A stretch of DNA of 64,000 nt from Triticum aestivum (lineage: Eukaryota > Streptophyta > Magnoliopsida > Poales > Poaceae), in the NCBI RefSeq assembly GCF_018294505.1, contig NC_057808.1:356240696-356304695 (forward strand). Reading direction: 5' to 3'. The notes below the pieces were generated by a model. The model saw nothing but the letters and a program-made list of their open reading frames with translations, ran no database searches and had not been told where the DNA came from. Numbering within the stretch: the first letter of the stretch is position 1; every line of letters starts with the position of its first letter. The position numbers were made by a program, and so were the translations under genes. Positions 45,111 through 55,539 of the stretch are shown here, piece by piece.

Positions 45111-45238
45111 AAGCTGCAATCTACCATGTGGCGCCTAGCTGCTGTTGCTCTCTGGATAGCTAAAAAATTCACTAAGTCCAAGTCCAAGTGCCTCAAACTG
45201 TAAAGTACCTTCTGTTCTGGCTGCATAGCTACAGACCA

Positions 45239-45337
45239 GTGCAGCGCCTAGCTAGGAGGCGCCACACTGTACAGTGCAGCGCCTGCGGGATAGGCGCTGC
45301 ACTCTATAGTGTGGCGCCTCCTAGCTAGGCGCTGCAC
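45239..45337. repeat. Long hairpin 1 in the centre of the MULE
   Basis: The left arm begins GTGCAGCGCCTAGCTAGGAG and the right arm is its reverse complement, ending ...GCTAGGCGCTGCAC. Each arm is about 46 bp with a loop of about 7 bases (GCGGGAT). Only a few arm positions mismatch. The motif is the same as in the TIR inner modules. Confidence 0.88.
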
Positions 45338-45390
45338 AAACACTTAGCAAAATTTTTGCCTGAAACTGGAGGCATACCTTCTGTTGGTTG

Positions 45391-45525
45391 CTGGATACCT
45401 ACAGACATGTGCAGCGCCTAGCACGGAGGCGCCACACTCTATCGTGCAGCGCCTGAGCGCTAGACGTTGCACTATACAGTGCGGCGCCTCCAAGCTAGGC
45501 GCTGCACATGTCTGTAGCTATCCAG
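45391..45525. repeat. Long hairpin 2 in the centre of the MULE
   Basis: Arms of about 60 bp beginning CTGGATACCTACAGACATGT and ending ACATGTCTGTAGCTATCCAG, with GTGCAGCGCCTAG cores. It is the second unit of the array after hairpin 1 (core spacing 170 bp). A third, one-armed unit starts at about 45550 and forms the 3' end of the PMD gene. Confidence 0.88.
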
Positions 45526-45544
45526 AAAAGCAACAGAAATTTGG

Positions 45545-47292
45545 CTAGTTACAGACATATGCAGCGCCTAGCCCGGAGGCGCCACACTCCTCAGCATACG
45601 CCGGCTGGCATACCTCCACGCGGGTACTTGCAAGAAACCATGCGAGATAGTTGTTGAACGCGATCGGGCCGTGCTCACGAAGCTGGGCTCGTTTTCCAGC
45701 CCTTGCTTGCTCCACACTAAGAGCGAACTGCACGACATACTTCCTGTGATGGCTGGCCCAATCCTTGATCTTCCGCTGCTTTTTCCTATCCAACCTGCAA
45801 GTTAGAAACAAGATATTAGCATCATCGAAACCGTCGAGAAGCTGCTAAGTGCTCAAGGTTAATTATATCTTACGCGTGTAGCAACTTGTCCGTGTCCTCC
45901 CACTCCGGCGGGTGTGGCTGGAACAAACCAAACTGGCGGAACACCCGATGTGGCAGGTGAAGCTCAACCGCCCAGTTGCATATCAGTGGGCACCGCATAT
46001 GCCAGAGATCCCTATCCCTAATGCACATCGGATTAAGCCTGAACTCTATAGGGTTACCAAAACTCTCTCCTTTTCCATACGGCTCCCATTCCACCTGCAA
46101 AATGGGATTGAATGCAAAATTGATATCGAGTGAAGATACAAGCATGATAATCACTTATGCAAGGTCGGTTCACCTGCTCAGGCGTGATCGCGTCCAGCTC
46201 GCTCTTGTACAACTTGTACATTACAGAGGGATCATCCGTCGTCTCATTTAACACATCCCACTTGTAAGCCCAAGTGGGGAGCCGTAGTGGGTCGTCTTTA
46301 TCGTCCCAATCCTCGTACTTCACGGTCTTAGGTCGTCCAACCGGCAGACGCTCCCAGCTCCATATGAAAAGTGCGAGCAGACAACCACCAATACCTCCAG
46401 TGTGCCTACAACTGGCATCGTCCAACTGCACATAAAAAAGAACATGGTCAAATTTGCCGCAAGAGCGCATTGATAATGTATCAATGAAGTGAAAAGGAAA
46501 CAACTTCATACCTGTCGATACAAGTAAGCTAGTGTCGCCGAACCCCAACTCCATTTGCTATCAAAGACGGTCAACGCCTTCAGCCACATCCATAGAGCAT
46601 TCTTGCCTGTGCCATCAGCAAACATTGTCCTCGATACCACGTACCACATGTAGACACGAGCATAAGTCTTCACCATGTCCTCATTAGCATCATCGGGGTA
46701 ATGAGCGAAGTGCGATGATATCCACGTGAAAGTAGCGCCCGCTGCGACTCTTTCCTTCTTCTTATCTTCCCTTTCTGGCTCCCGAGGCTCCGGAGGAACC
46801 ATACCGATAAGGGCTTGCATCTGCGTGCGCCATCCTTCAGAATCGGTGTTCATACATAAAGGATTGCCATCGATAGGAAGACCCGTGATCATAGCGATAT
46901 CCTGCAGCGTCACGGTCATCTCCCCGGTCCGAAGATGGAAAGTGTGTGTCTCCGGCCTCCAATGATCAATAAGCGCGGTGAGTGCTGCAGCATTGTTGGG
47001 TGGCGTCGACCGGCGGACCAACTCAATGAAAGGGAGAAGTCCTGCCTCCCTAACATAAGGTGTGTACCGCTCATCATAGCTCATCCCTCCAAGGCTGATC
47101 CCGTGAGACCGAAGCTTCAGAGGTGCAAGCTCCTACAAACAAACAAATCATAACATTACATATGGGGCATTTGTGTTTGAACAAACATACGAAATTCATA
47201 ACACCGGCCACTTTCAGTATTACCCGCTGCTGCACCGACATAGCGTATGACCGGTGTTGATGGTCCCAGTGATCATCGAGAAGCCAAACCAT
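45545..47292 (-). CDS. Plant mobile domain (PMD) protein inside the MULE, five exons
   Basis: Protein of the plant mobile domain family (MAIN/MAIL1-like; Pfam aminotransferase-like PMD). Host members act in gene silencing, and PMDs are also found in plant transposons; the role here is unknown. Exons on the minus strand: 47292-47224, 47132-46512, 46425-46174, 46094-45874, 45794-45545. All four introns are GT..AG. Exon lengths 69, 621, 252, 221 and 250 sum to 1413 nt, i.e. 470 residues plus stop, with no interruption. Visible motifs: VWLLDDHWDHQHRSYAMSVQ (1-23 region), HWRPETHTFHLRTGEMT and DIAMITGLPIDGNPL (about 85-120), WERLPVGRP, and PEWEDTDKLLHALDRKK across the last junction. A longer N-terminus from an upstream exon is possible, because TTGTTAG precedes the ATG. 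The last ~13 residues (from CGASGLG) are encoded by the MULE subterminal repeat, so the C-terminus is probably truncated. Confidence 0.8.
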
Positions 47293-47422
47293 CCTAACAA
47301 TTTCAACAAAGCATTCTTGTCAACACGATTATCTTTTCAATTCAAAAAAACTAAAGTAGGCCTACTACATGCAAGATCCAAAGCATATGGTGCTTCCCCC
47401 TACTTGGGCCTACTTCATACAA

Positions 47423-47680
47423 ATAACATGTCAATCTATGTATCCAAACTATAACATGTCAATCTACTTCTCCATACAAATAACATGTCAATCTACTTCT
47501 CCATACAAAAAACATGTCAATCTATGTATCCAAACTATATAAATAACATGTCAACCTATCTATCCAAACCACATTCTAATCTAACAAGGGTTCCCCAAAT
47601 CTAATATATGCAAGATTCAAACAAAAGTTGCCCAAATCTAATACATGCAAGATTCAAACAAGGGTTCCCCAATTCTTCAA
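47423..47680. repeat. Direct repeats upstream of the PMD gene
   Basis: About five copies of a 30-50 bp unit with AACATGTCAATCTACTTCTC or ...CTATGTATCCAAACTA (47423-47572). Then there are two to three copies of a ~47-bp unit with CAAATCTAATACATGCAAGA (47588-47680). They lie between the PMD start and the right TIR. Confidence 0.75.
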
Positions 47681-47886
47681 AATATAATATTTTCTATGGA
47701 TAGAACGAAGGGGATCGGAGGAGAGTACCTTCCACGATGGATTGGTGAACAAATGCACGGACCAAATCGTCGGATCGGAAGGATTTGGGAGAGGGGATTG
47801 AGAGGGGGAGTGCAGATGGCCGCCGCCCTTTTTTCTGTAACTGCCAATGGGGAGGGTGGGGGAGGAGAGGGCTGGCGCGTTTGCAT

Positions 47887-48185
47887 ATAAGTCACAGTGC
47901 AGCGCCTAGCCGCTAGGCGCTGCACATTACACGTGCAACGCCTAGCCGCAGGCGCTGCACTGTACAGGTGCAGCGCCTAGCTCGGAGGCGTTGCACTGCT
48001 GGGTGCGGGCCCGTGGGCTGCCACGGTGGACAGTGGTGCAACGCCCCGAAGCTAGGCGCTGCACCGTAGGGTGTGGCGCCGGCGTGGCGGGCGCTACACA
48101 AAAGGGTCAGGGGTGTGAAATAGTTTCGCAACCAGTTCATTCTGTGATTTGCTTTCGATTATAGATCAAAATTGTCAAATTTGCC
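47887..48185 (-). repeat. MULE right terminal inverted repeat
   Basis: 299 bp, the reverse complement of 42334-42633 with scattered differences. The outer end is AAATTTGCC. Confidence 0.92.
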
Positions 48186-48194
48186 CTTTGCGAG
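48186..48194. repeat. MULE target site duplication (right)
   Basis: CTTTGCGAG, identical to 42325-42333. Confidence 0.93.
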
Positions 48195-49417
48195 GTGTGA
48201 GTCACACCGGCTGGCACTGGCGCAGCGGCAATTCTAGGAATACTTGTTGCAGTTGGCTACGTATACACGAGCTTTCTTTGGAATCTCGGCGTGCTGCTGC
48301 CTTGGGCAATCTCTCTGCTTGTCGTCGACCTCGACCTGGCGCTGTCAGAATACAAGTGAGAACGAGGGAATGAGGTGATAAAGCACAACGGCAAGTTGGA
48401 GATAGTGTGGCTTTGTCAACATGTGATGCAAGTGTGAACTCTTTTCCTGATCGGACGACTCGGACTCGCAGTGGCTATCTATCTATAGATTGCTTCGTGG
48501 TTGAGGTGAGGTGATTCCTTGGAATCTTGAGATTAGCACCGTCCTTTGGTTGTAGGCCAATGTCGTCGTGCATAGTGGGAAATGCCGAAATGATGGTATG
48601 ACTATACAGGAACAGCAAGACGGCAGACGAAACCGTGCGCCGATTCAAATGAGGGTAAAAGAAGTGCATTTGCTATCAACATGCATCCCCCGGGGTAGAA
48701 AATAATCGATCAGTGACACCGGGAGAGATCGGCCGGAAGGACAGTTTGTCTGTTACTGTATTTCAACAGCAACCACATTAGTTAATGATGCCTGTCCCTT
48801 GGAACACACTCAGTGCACACTGACACCCAAGCCGTGCGTGTACGCTCGTGATCATAGGATGTTAGTCCTCCTGGTAATGTGAGTCACACGCCACCCAGCT
48901 TCTGCCGCCTTCTCGAGCACAATCTGACCGCTTCCGGCAGTAAAAAATACTGCACTGACAGAGCAGCAGCAGCCATTCGCAGGCATGCATCTTCCCCAAC
49001 AGTTACACGCGCAAGTACCGAGCAGCTAGCTGCAGCAGACAGACGTCTCGCGAGTTCGCGGGGCAGTGCTTACTGCTGGATTAGGGAGGCTAATTACTTG
49101 CAGTAAATAAAAGGGGTTAGTGGTAGAAGTGGGGTGGCTGGTGCAGTCGTGCGGGCAAGTAATGTCAACACGAGCGGGCGCGCGGCGCACGTGAGGGCAT
49201 CTGAAGCCCGCGCGTACCGGTGAGGAGGTTTGGTGGTGGCTTGTGAATCGGAGTCACGTCCGTCTCCACGCGTGATCACACGTACCGGTACGTTTCCTTT
49301 TTACTTGCCTCAAACGTGAACCTCCATGAAGGCTGGCTGTGCTGTGCACCGGCGCCTGTATTATACAGCCCTTTAATTGGCACGGTGCTACCTTCGACGA
49401 ATGTAAAGTACTCCTTC
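48195..49417. other. Low-copy-looking noncoding DNA right of the MULE
   Basis: Mixed composition, no recognised repeat, no ORF with a recognisable domain. The MULE insertion interrupted this stretch (left part before 42325). Confidence 0.4.
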
Positions 49418-49600
49418 CGCAAATACTTGTCCTAAAAATGGCTATATCTATACCCCACGTAGTTTGCTCGTGCAGTATGGGGCCATAGTTCAAATAGTTA
49501 AAAATCTATTAAACACTTTTTTTAGTGTAAGTTTGCTCGTGCACTATGGGCCATAGTTCAAGTAGTTTCAAATCTATCCCCCCATGTAGTGCATGTAACA
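49418..49600. repeat. Stowaway-like end and a 69-bp direct duplication
   Basis: TACTCCTTCCGCAAATACTT at 49418 resembles a Stowaway MITE end; the other end is not seen. GTTTGCTCGTGCA(G/C)TATGG starts at 49462 and again at 49531, each followed by CCATAGTTCAA(A/G)TAGTT, a 69-bp tandem duplication. Confidence 0.5.
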
Positions 49601-49608
49601 TATTCGGC

Positions 49609-50063
49609 AATTGGTTGCGGGGTATCGATAAATAATTTTCTGCACATATTCTTGTGGGTGCGGTTGCCTTATGCTGCACATTGGGGCTTACCAGAAATGA
49701 TGTGGTTTTTAATAATAAATGTGGTTCTTCTCCTGTGCAGGTTATTCATGCATGTACGTGATGGCTCTGTACTTGGTCTATCCTGCAGAAGTCAGAGGAC
49801 ATAGACCTTTTTATGATGGCGTCTACACGGCTGGAGCGTACGGCCAGGGAGGTTTTCTCCCTCCATGGATGGCGGTGTAATCTCCGTACAGGATCTGCAC
49901 CACCCTAGGCTGGATTGATTTATTTTTGCTGCAAAACTATATTTATTTGATCGTTTGAACTTGTTGGTTGTGTGCATCATGTTTTGCAGAAGACGGGCAT
50001 TCTTTAGATGCGGTTGTATCACCTTGGTAAATCAATTCAATGAAATGTCCGTTATCGAAAAAA
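49609..50063 (+). pseudogene. LINE (L1-type) 3' end
   Basis: 5'-truncated non-LTR retrotransposon. The C-terminal end of ORF2 is in one frame from 49609 (NWLRGIDK) through LTRNDVVFNNK and STRLERTAREVFSLHGWRCN to a TAG at 49906-49908. Two internal stops occur, after GIDK and after VIHACT. This is the tail after the reverse-transcriptase zinc-binding region of plant L1/Karin-type LINEs. A ~150-bp 3' untranslated part follows (GCTGGATTGATTTATTTTTGC ... TTATCG in parts), ending in a short A-run at 50058-50063. Dead copy. An earlier 5' boundary near 49600 is possible. Confidence 0.75.
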
Positions 50064-52386
50064 TATGAAATGTGCAGATGCCGAAAATGCCCATGTACAT
50101 CAAATTTTCAGAAAGGAGAACTGAAGAGGCTGAGAAGGCAAAAGGCGGTGCAAAAGCTATTTCTCGCTTATTGCGAGATATACACCACACACGCCTCTAG
50201 CGTACCTACCCCTGGTTTTCTTCGTATTTGTTAGGGGTGGTCTTTGTTGTCTGCCGTTTTCTTGGACCGCTTCCTTTTGACGGTTTTTTTGGTTTTCCTT
50301 TTTACCTTTTCGCTTTTTGTTCTTTTTTTTTGGCAACATAACACATTTTTTTCTTAAAACTTGTAAACCCTTTGTAACATTTAAAAAATACATGAATATT
50401 ACTTCAAAAATATACAAGAACTTTTTAAGTTTACATGAACTATCTCTAATATGTGATCACCTTTTGCACATTGTATGAACTCTTTTAAAAAGTGCGAACA
50501 ATTTTTTAAAAATAGTGCACTTTCTTAAATTTGTGTGAAAATTTATAAACATGTGAGATTTTTTTTCTTTGAATGCAAAAAAACTTTTTGAAAACTATAG
50601 AATGTGTGAATCCTTTTTTAATATACATGAACAGAATATAGAAATGCACAAAAAAGTTCTAACCTTCCATGAACATTTCTAAAAATTCATCAACACTTGT
50701 TAAAATTCCATGGAATACGGCATACTTTAAAATTCCGTGAAACTTTTAAAATTATGGACATCTTTTTTATAGCGTGATTTTCTAACTAAAAGGTAGTTTT
50801 CTAAAAGTTTGAAAATATTATTGTAAGATAACATGATAGATATCGCCATACTTTACTCAAAATGCACTACTATTTACAAACGAACAAATAAGAAAAGAAA
50901 TGTGAAAAAAGAAATAGCACGACCTTTTGGGCCCATCAATGTGATATGGGCGCATGGCCGACCTTGTGCTATACCTTGCAATATGCGAGGTATTGACGCA
51001 TCCAAAAAGCAGATCATCAACGTTCTTGATTGGATAGGAGCATACGTCGTGTGCTTTAACTCCTTGTGGAATTATCTTGGGAATATCTTTAGGCATAGTT
51101 GTCCAACTTGTTGGGCTTTGTTCGGCTGGTGCTCGGAATAAGACAAGCTAATTGTCAAATGATATATCTCGCTTACTATCTTCGTCTCGCTTCTAGCGAT
51201 CCCAATTTTAGCACCTTCTACGCGTTTCTGTGTTTTATTATTGGCTTTCTTAAGAATTTTCCTTGTTTTCTTTCTCTATAAGTTTTCATTTAGTTTTTAT
51301 TATTAGTTTTTGTTCTTTTTCTTTTTTATTTTTAATTTTAAGATAATTTGTCGATTATAAATCCATGGTAAACATTTTTTTTTCGTATTCAAGTAGAACA
51401 TTTTTCAGATACGCATTAAATATTTTTCAAATACATGTTTAACATTTTCCAAATACATGTAGAACATTCACAAAATGCACATTGAACATTTTTAATAAAC
51501 AACAAATATTTTAAGCACATGATTGAACATTACTAAAAAATGTCATGAACATTTTTACACACCAAGTGTTTTTAAGATTTGATGTGCTATTTTTATAGAA
51601 TGACATGAGTCATATTTTTTAATATATGTAAAAAAATCTGAATACACGTCCAATGTTTTTTGTATACAAGTTGAACATCTTTCAGATACAAGTTGAACAT
51701 TTATAAAAATACATAATGAACATTTATCAAATGTGCATCACACAATTTTTAGATACACAATGACCATTTTTAAGCAAACGTTGAACATTTTCCAAAACAA
51801 TTATGAATATTATTTTAAATTGTGCGAACATGCTTTAGTGCTCTGAAAATTTTCTAAACGTCTTGAACAATTTTTTATACATTATGAACTTTATTACGAC
51901 TTTCCAAGATTTTTCAAAAATATAATGAACAGTAAAATGTGTGACAAATTTTCGAAATGTCACAATCATTTTTCGAGTTGTACAATCATTTTCCTAAAAC
52001 TGTGAGAACCCAATTTGAACACTCCCCGAATACTTTAATAGGCAGTTAACCTTTTCCGAAAACTAAATATAGTAAATTTTCCAAATATATATCTTTTTTT
52101 GATGCACTTTGGGAATATAATAGAAATAAGGAAAAATAAATAAAAACACTTAAATATCCCTACTGGGCTGACCCAGTCTAGGTTGTCGTTGAGGCGACCG
52201 TATGTACCATCTCGCAACAGGCGAGACAAAGACGTGCCTAGCTAATCGAGCTAAACGTAATCCTATTTAGCGATTGACGCGACAATTATGGTGCTAACCG
52301 TAGAAAGCGGTCACGCATGGGAGCTGTAGTTCGGCGACTTAAGCGCAAGTAAAGGCAAATCACACAAACAAATAACGCAAAAAAAT
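50064..52386. repeat. AT-rich unclassified repeat with inverted GCGAGA motifs
   Basis: The sequence is dominated by degenerate repeats of GAACATTTTT/AACATTTTTC and their complements. TCTCGCTTATTGCGAGAT at 50162 and the inverted ATCTCGCAACAGGCGAGA at 52209 bracket most of it. A related TATCTCGCTTAC...TCTCGC lies at 51164. No ORF shows a domain. This kind of sequence is frequent in Triticeae but I cannot name a family. Confidence 0.5.
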
Positions 52387-53220
52387 GGCTCCTCCAGGAA
52401 TCAAACTCGCAACGCCATGTCCTTGTTCGAGCTTAGCTAACCACTACAGCCATTGGACATTTGTCACTGACAATAGCGCTAATAGTATAAGGACAGTGTG
52501 GCTGCGCTATTTATTTATCACTTACATTTTTTATGTATTTACAAAAAAATCATCTTTTTTTATGAGAAGTTCTGAACTAAAAAAGAGGTTCATCGATCTT
52601 GAGAAAAACATCATCATTTTCGAACAAAAATTCACAAACCCAAAAAAGTTCATCGATTTGGAAAATTTTTATGCAAAAGTGAAAAAAGTTCATCCATTTT
52701 GAAAAAAAGTTTATCAACTTTGAAAAAAATTCATCGAGTTTAAAACAAGTTCATTATTTTTGAAAAAAGTTCACAAATTTGAAGAAAGTTCATCCATTTT
52801 GAAAAAAGTTCATCGAATTTGAAAAAGTTTACCAAATGTTTTTCATCAAATTTGAGAAAAGTTCACAAATTTGAAATTCTTTTGTTGAACTTTGAAAAAA
52901 GTTTACCAATATTAAATATAGTTCATGTACTTGAAAAAAGAGATCACTGAATTTGAAAAATAGTTTATCCAAATTGATAAAAAGTTCCTCGAAGTTGAAA
53001 AAAAGTTCATCAATTTAGAAAAAAATGTACGAATTTGAAATAAGTTTATCGAGCAAGGAAGAAAAAAATGGAAAATAGAAAGAAAGGAAAGCAAAAAACA
53101 GAATAAAAGAAAGAAAAGATAATATGGTAGTAAGCATATCATGTTAGCATGGCAGAGTGGTTACTGCAGTGTGCTTTGCCAATGGTTCCTCTGTCCCGGT
53201 CTTGCACCACTCTCATATCC
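52387..53220. repeat. GTTCATC-rich repeat bracketed by tRNA-like modules
   Basis: Minus-strand 52454-52387 has TGGCTGTAGTGGTTAGC (A-box-like) and GAGTTTGATTCCTGG (B-box-like). Plus-strand 53149-53215 has TGGCAGAGTGGTTACT and GGTTCCTCTGTCCCGG. Between them (52570-53060) a ~20-bp degenerate unit, AAAAAAGTTCATCGATTTTG-like, repeats more than 15 times. No coding region. It may be a tRNA-derived SINE pair or an unclassified element. Confidence 0.45.
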
Positions 53221-53224
53221 ATCA

Positions 53225-54712
53225 ATCAATTTCATAGATAGTTACTATGGTTGTTTCTTCCTCTATTCACTAAAGCAAATGGAGCCTTTCCCTCCTCGAG
53301 TCAGCAAGCCAACTCGAGCGTTTTACCCTCGTGTCACTAGCGCAACACGAGCCATTCAAAAAAAAGTCTTGGAACTGAAGAGAAATCCATCTCTATATAA
53401 ACTCTGTATGTTCTTGATATTGACTGAGTTACGAGAATGAAGAAGCGTAGCACACCTTTTCTCTCAATTCAAGTTTCCATTCAATAAGTGCACATTAAGT
53501 ATTTCGTATAGAAGAAAAGGAACCACTTCTATTCCCTTAAGTATATGAAAAATAGCTTTTTGGTCCCTTTCGTCCAGAGGTTAGGACATCGTCTTCTCAT
53601 GTCGAAGACACGGGTTCGATTCCCGTAAGGGATAGGTACTTATTCCTGGCCGGCAGTATCAAGAACCCGAATAGTCAGTAGGAAACTCCAATCTACAAGC
53701 TGAACAACAAGTTTAGAAGGCACGTTCTTGAAAGAGCAGGCTGACTATGAGACTCATATAAGGCTCACAATCGAGTGCATTGTTGACTCGGGGGCGGTTC
53801 CATAGGCGGCTACTCTAAGACGGATCAAGTTGGGCTATATATTATGGCAAGTTGACCCTACTTTCCAATTTCGTAGATAGAACAGTTCTAGTAGAAGGTT
53901 ACCCGGGCCTTCCTAAGAGTACTAGGTTAAAGGGGAGACCTCTAAAGCCCAGAAAAAACTATCCTATCCCTTTAGGAATCCAAAAGCGCCGTATATGTGG
54001 ATCACTGACGGCTATACCCAATGAGCACAGTAGAAAGAGCCTAGGAAAATGCATCTTCTCACTATTTAGTCAGCAGTTGTCCATCGACTAGTCTTACTTA
54101 CCGCACCACCCGGCGAAAAGGGATTTCTCAGTGATAGACCCACGAGAGCGTGTGTGCCAGTGACAAAATAAGTGGGAGACGATCTGGGAAGTGAGGGATG
54201 CCCTTCCTGGGTATCACGAGCGGTGAGGCAGGTATGGTTGGAGAAAAAGCAAGGCAACAGGGTGCTAGGTTTAAGCAAGTATTGTCCATCCGATCATTGG
54301 AATCGGCTTAGCTGAAAAAGGCCGATCTAGTTGAACTAGTAGGAAGAACACCCTTCTAAGGTGAAGGTATTCCATTTCTAAGAAGGAAGTTCTATATATT
54401 CGAACTAGAGAGAAGCTCTAAATGGAAATCGAAAAGGAACCCCTTGTCTGTCCAGGTACTCACCCCGCTGGAACTCGCAATCAAGCATAGGGTTAGCAAA
54501 CTAGGAAGGCACAGAAAAGAAGGCAGTTGCAAAGGCGAGCAAGGTATTTTTGAATTTCCTCAAATTGATGAATCAATGAAGTAGTTGAATTGAAGTAAAT
54601 GTGCCTACGAAAGAAGAGTTTCTGATATGGATATGCGAACAGGAAGAAAGCAAGCATATATTACTATTGCATTGGCAACGAACACCGTCAAACAAAGATA
54701 GCTGTTGAGGAG
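53225..54712. other. Probable mitochondrial DNA insertion (NUMT)
   Basis: About 1.5 kb with composition and words unlike the surrounding TEs. It contains a complete plant-mitochondrial-type tRNA-Glu (53563-53634) and otherwise no long ORF, as in plant mitochondrial spacer DNA. The right edge is sharp at 54712 where a Gypsy LTR starts; the left edge is approximate. A search against a wheat mitochondrial genome would decide it. Confidence 0.6.
53563..53634 (+). tRNA. trnE: tRNA-Glu, mitochondrial type, probably a nuclear copy
   Basis: 72 nt. Acceptor stem GTCCCTT pairs with AAGGGAT; D-arm GTCC/GGAC; T-arm ACGGG-TTCGATT-CCCGT; discriminator A. By alignment with bacterial tRNA-Glu the anticodon loop is TTCTCAT, giving anticodon CTC. 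The mitochondrial gene as I remember it has TTC, so position 34 is changed but still reads Glu. The anticodon stem has one mismatch that I believe is native. As a nuclear insertion it is likely not used. Confidence 0.75.
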
Positions 54713-55493
54713 TGATGTCTACTACGCAACCTTTCTTTTTGTAGACGTTGTTGGGCCTCCAAGTGCAGAGTTTTGTAGGACAGTAGCAATTTTCCCTGAA
54801 GTGGATGACCTAAGGTTTATCAACCTGTGGGAGGCATAGGATGAAGATGGTCTCTCTCTTAAACAACCCTGCAACCAAATAACAAAGAGTCTCTTGTGTC
54901 CCCAACACACCCAATACAATGGTAAATTGTATAGGCGCACTAGTTTGGCGAAGAGATGGTGATACAAGTGTACTATGGATAGTAGATATAGGTTTTTGTA
55001 ATATGAAAATATAAACACAACAAGGTAGCTAGTAACAAAAGTGAGCAAAAATGGTATTGCAATGCTTGAAAACAAGGCCTAGGGTTCATACTTTCACTAG
55101 TGCAAATTCTCTCAACAATGATAACATAATTGGATCATATAACCATCCCTCAACGTGCAACAAAGAATCACTCCAAAGTTTCTATCGGAGAACGTAGAAC
55201 GAAAACGTGCATCAACCCCTATGCATAGATTACCCCAATGTCACCTCGGGAATCCGCGAGTTGAGTGCCAAAACATACATCAAGTGAACCAATAGAACAT
55301 CCCATTGTCACCACAGATATCCCATTGCAAGACATACATCAAGTGTTCTCAAATCCAATACTCAATCCAACATAACGAAACCTCAAAGAGCAAGACTAAA
55401 TTCATCACAAGAAGGTAGAGGGGGAGAAACACCATATGATCAAACTATAATAACAAAGCTCGCGGTACATCAAGATCATGCCAAATCAAGAAC

Positions 55494-55539
<46 letters not shown>

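Larger units (their letters stand above)
42334..48185. mobile_element. Mutator-like element carrying a PMD gene
   Basis: 5852-bp DNA transposon with ~300-bp terminal inverted repeats starting GGCAAATTTGACAATTTT and a perfect 9-bp target duplication. Contents from left: TIR; 5' exon and intron; a transposase gene with its catalytic domain deleted (plus); a minisatellite; a hairpin array; a convergent five-exon plant-mobile-domain gene (minus); direct repeats; TIR. The TIRs share nearly all positions over most of their length, but there are several substitutions and small indels, and one arm differs around the second hairpin module. It cannot move itself without a transposase from elsewhere. 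Confidence 0.92.

Noticed and set aside
48149..49493. Possible host gene right of the MULE
   Set aside because: Frames are short, unspliced models have no recognisable domain, and no start or polyadenylation context is convincing.
50157..50417. Basic ORF (minus) with KKKNKKRKGKKENQKN
   Set aside because: It is low-complexity coding from T-rich sequence, with no homology recognised.
53563..53634. Nuclear cytosolic or plastid tRNA-Glu
   Set aside because: The arm sequences fit the plant mitochondrial gene as remembered; the plastid gene differs in acceptor and T arms.
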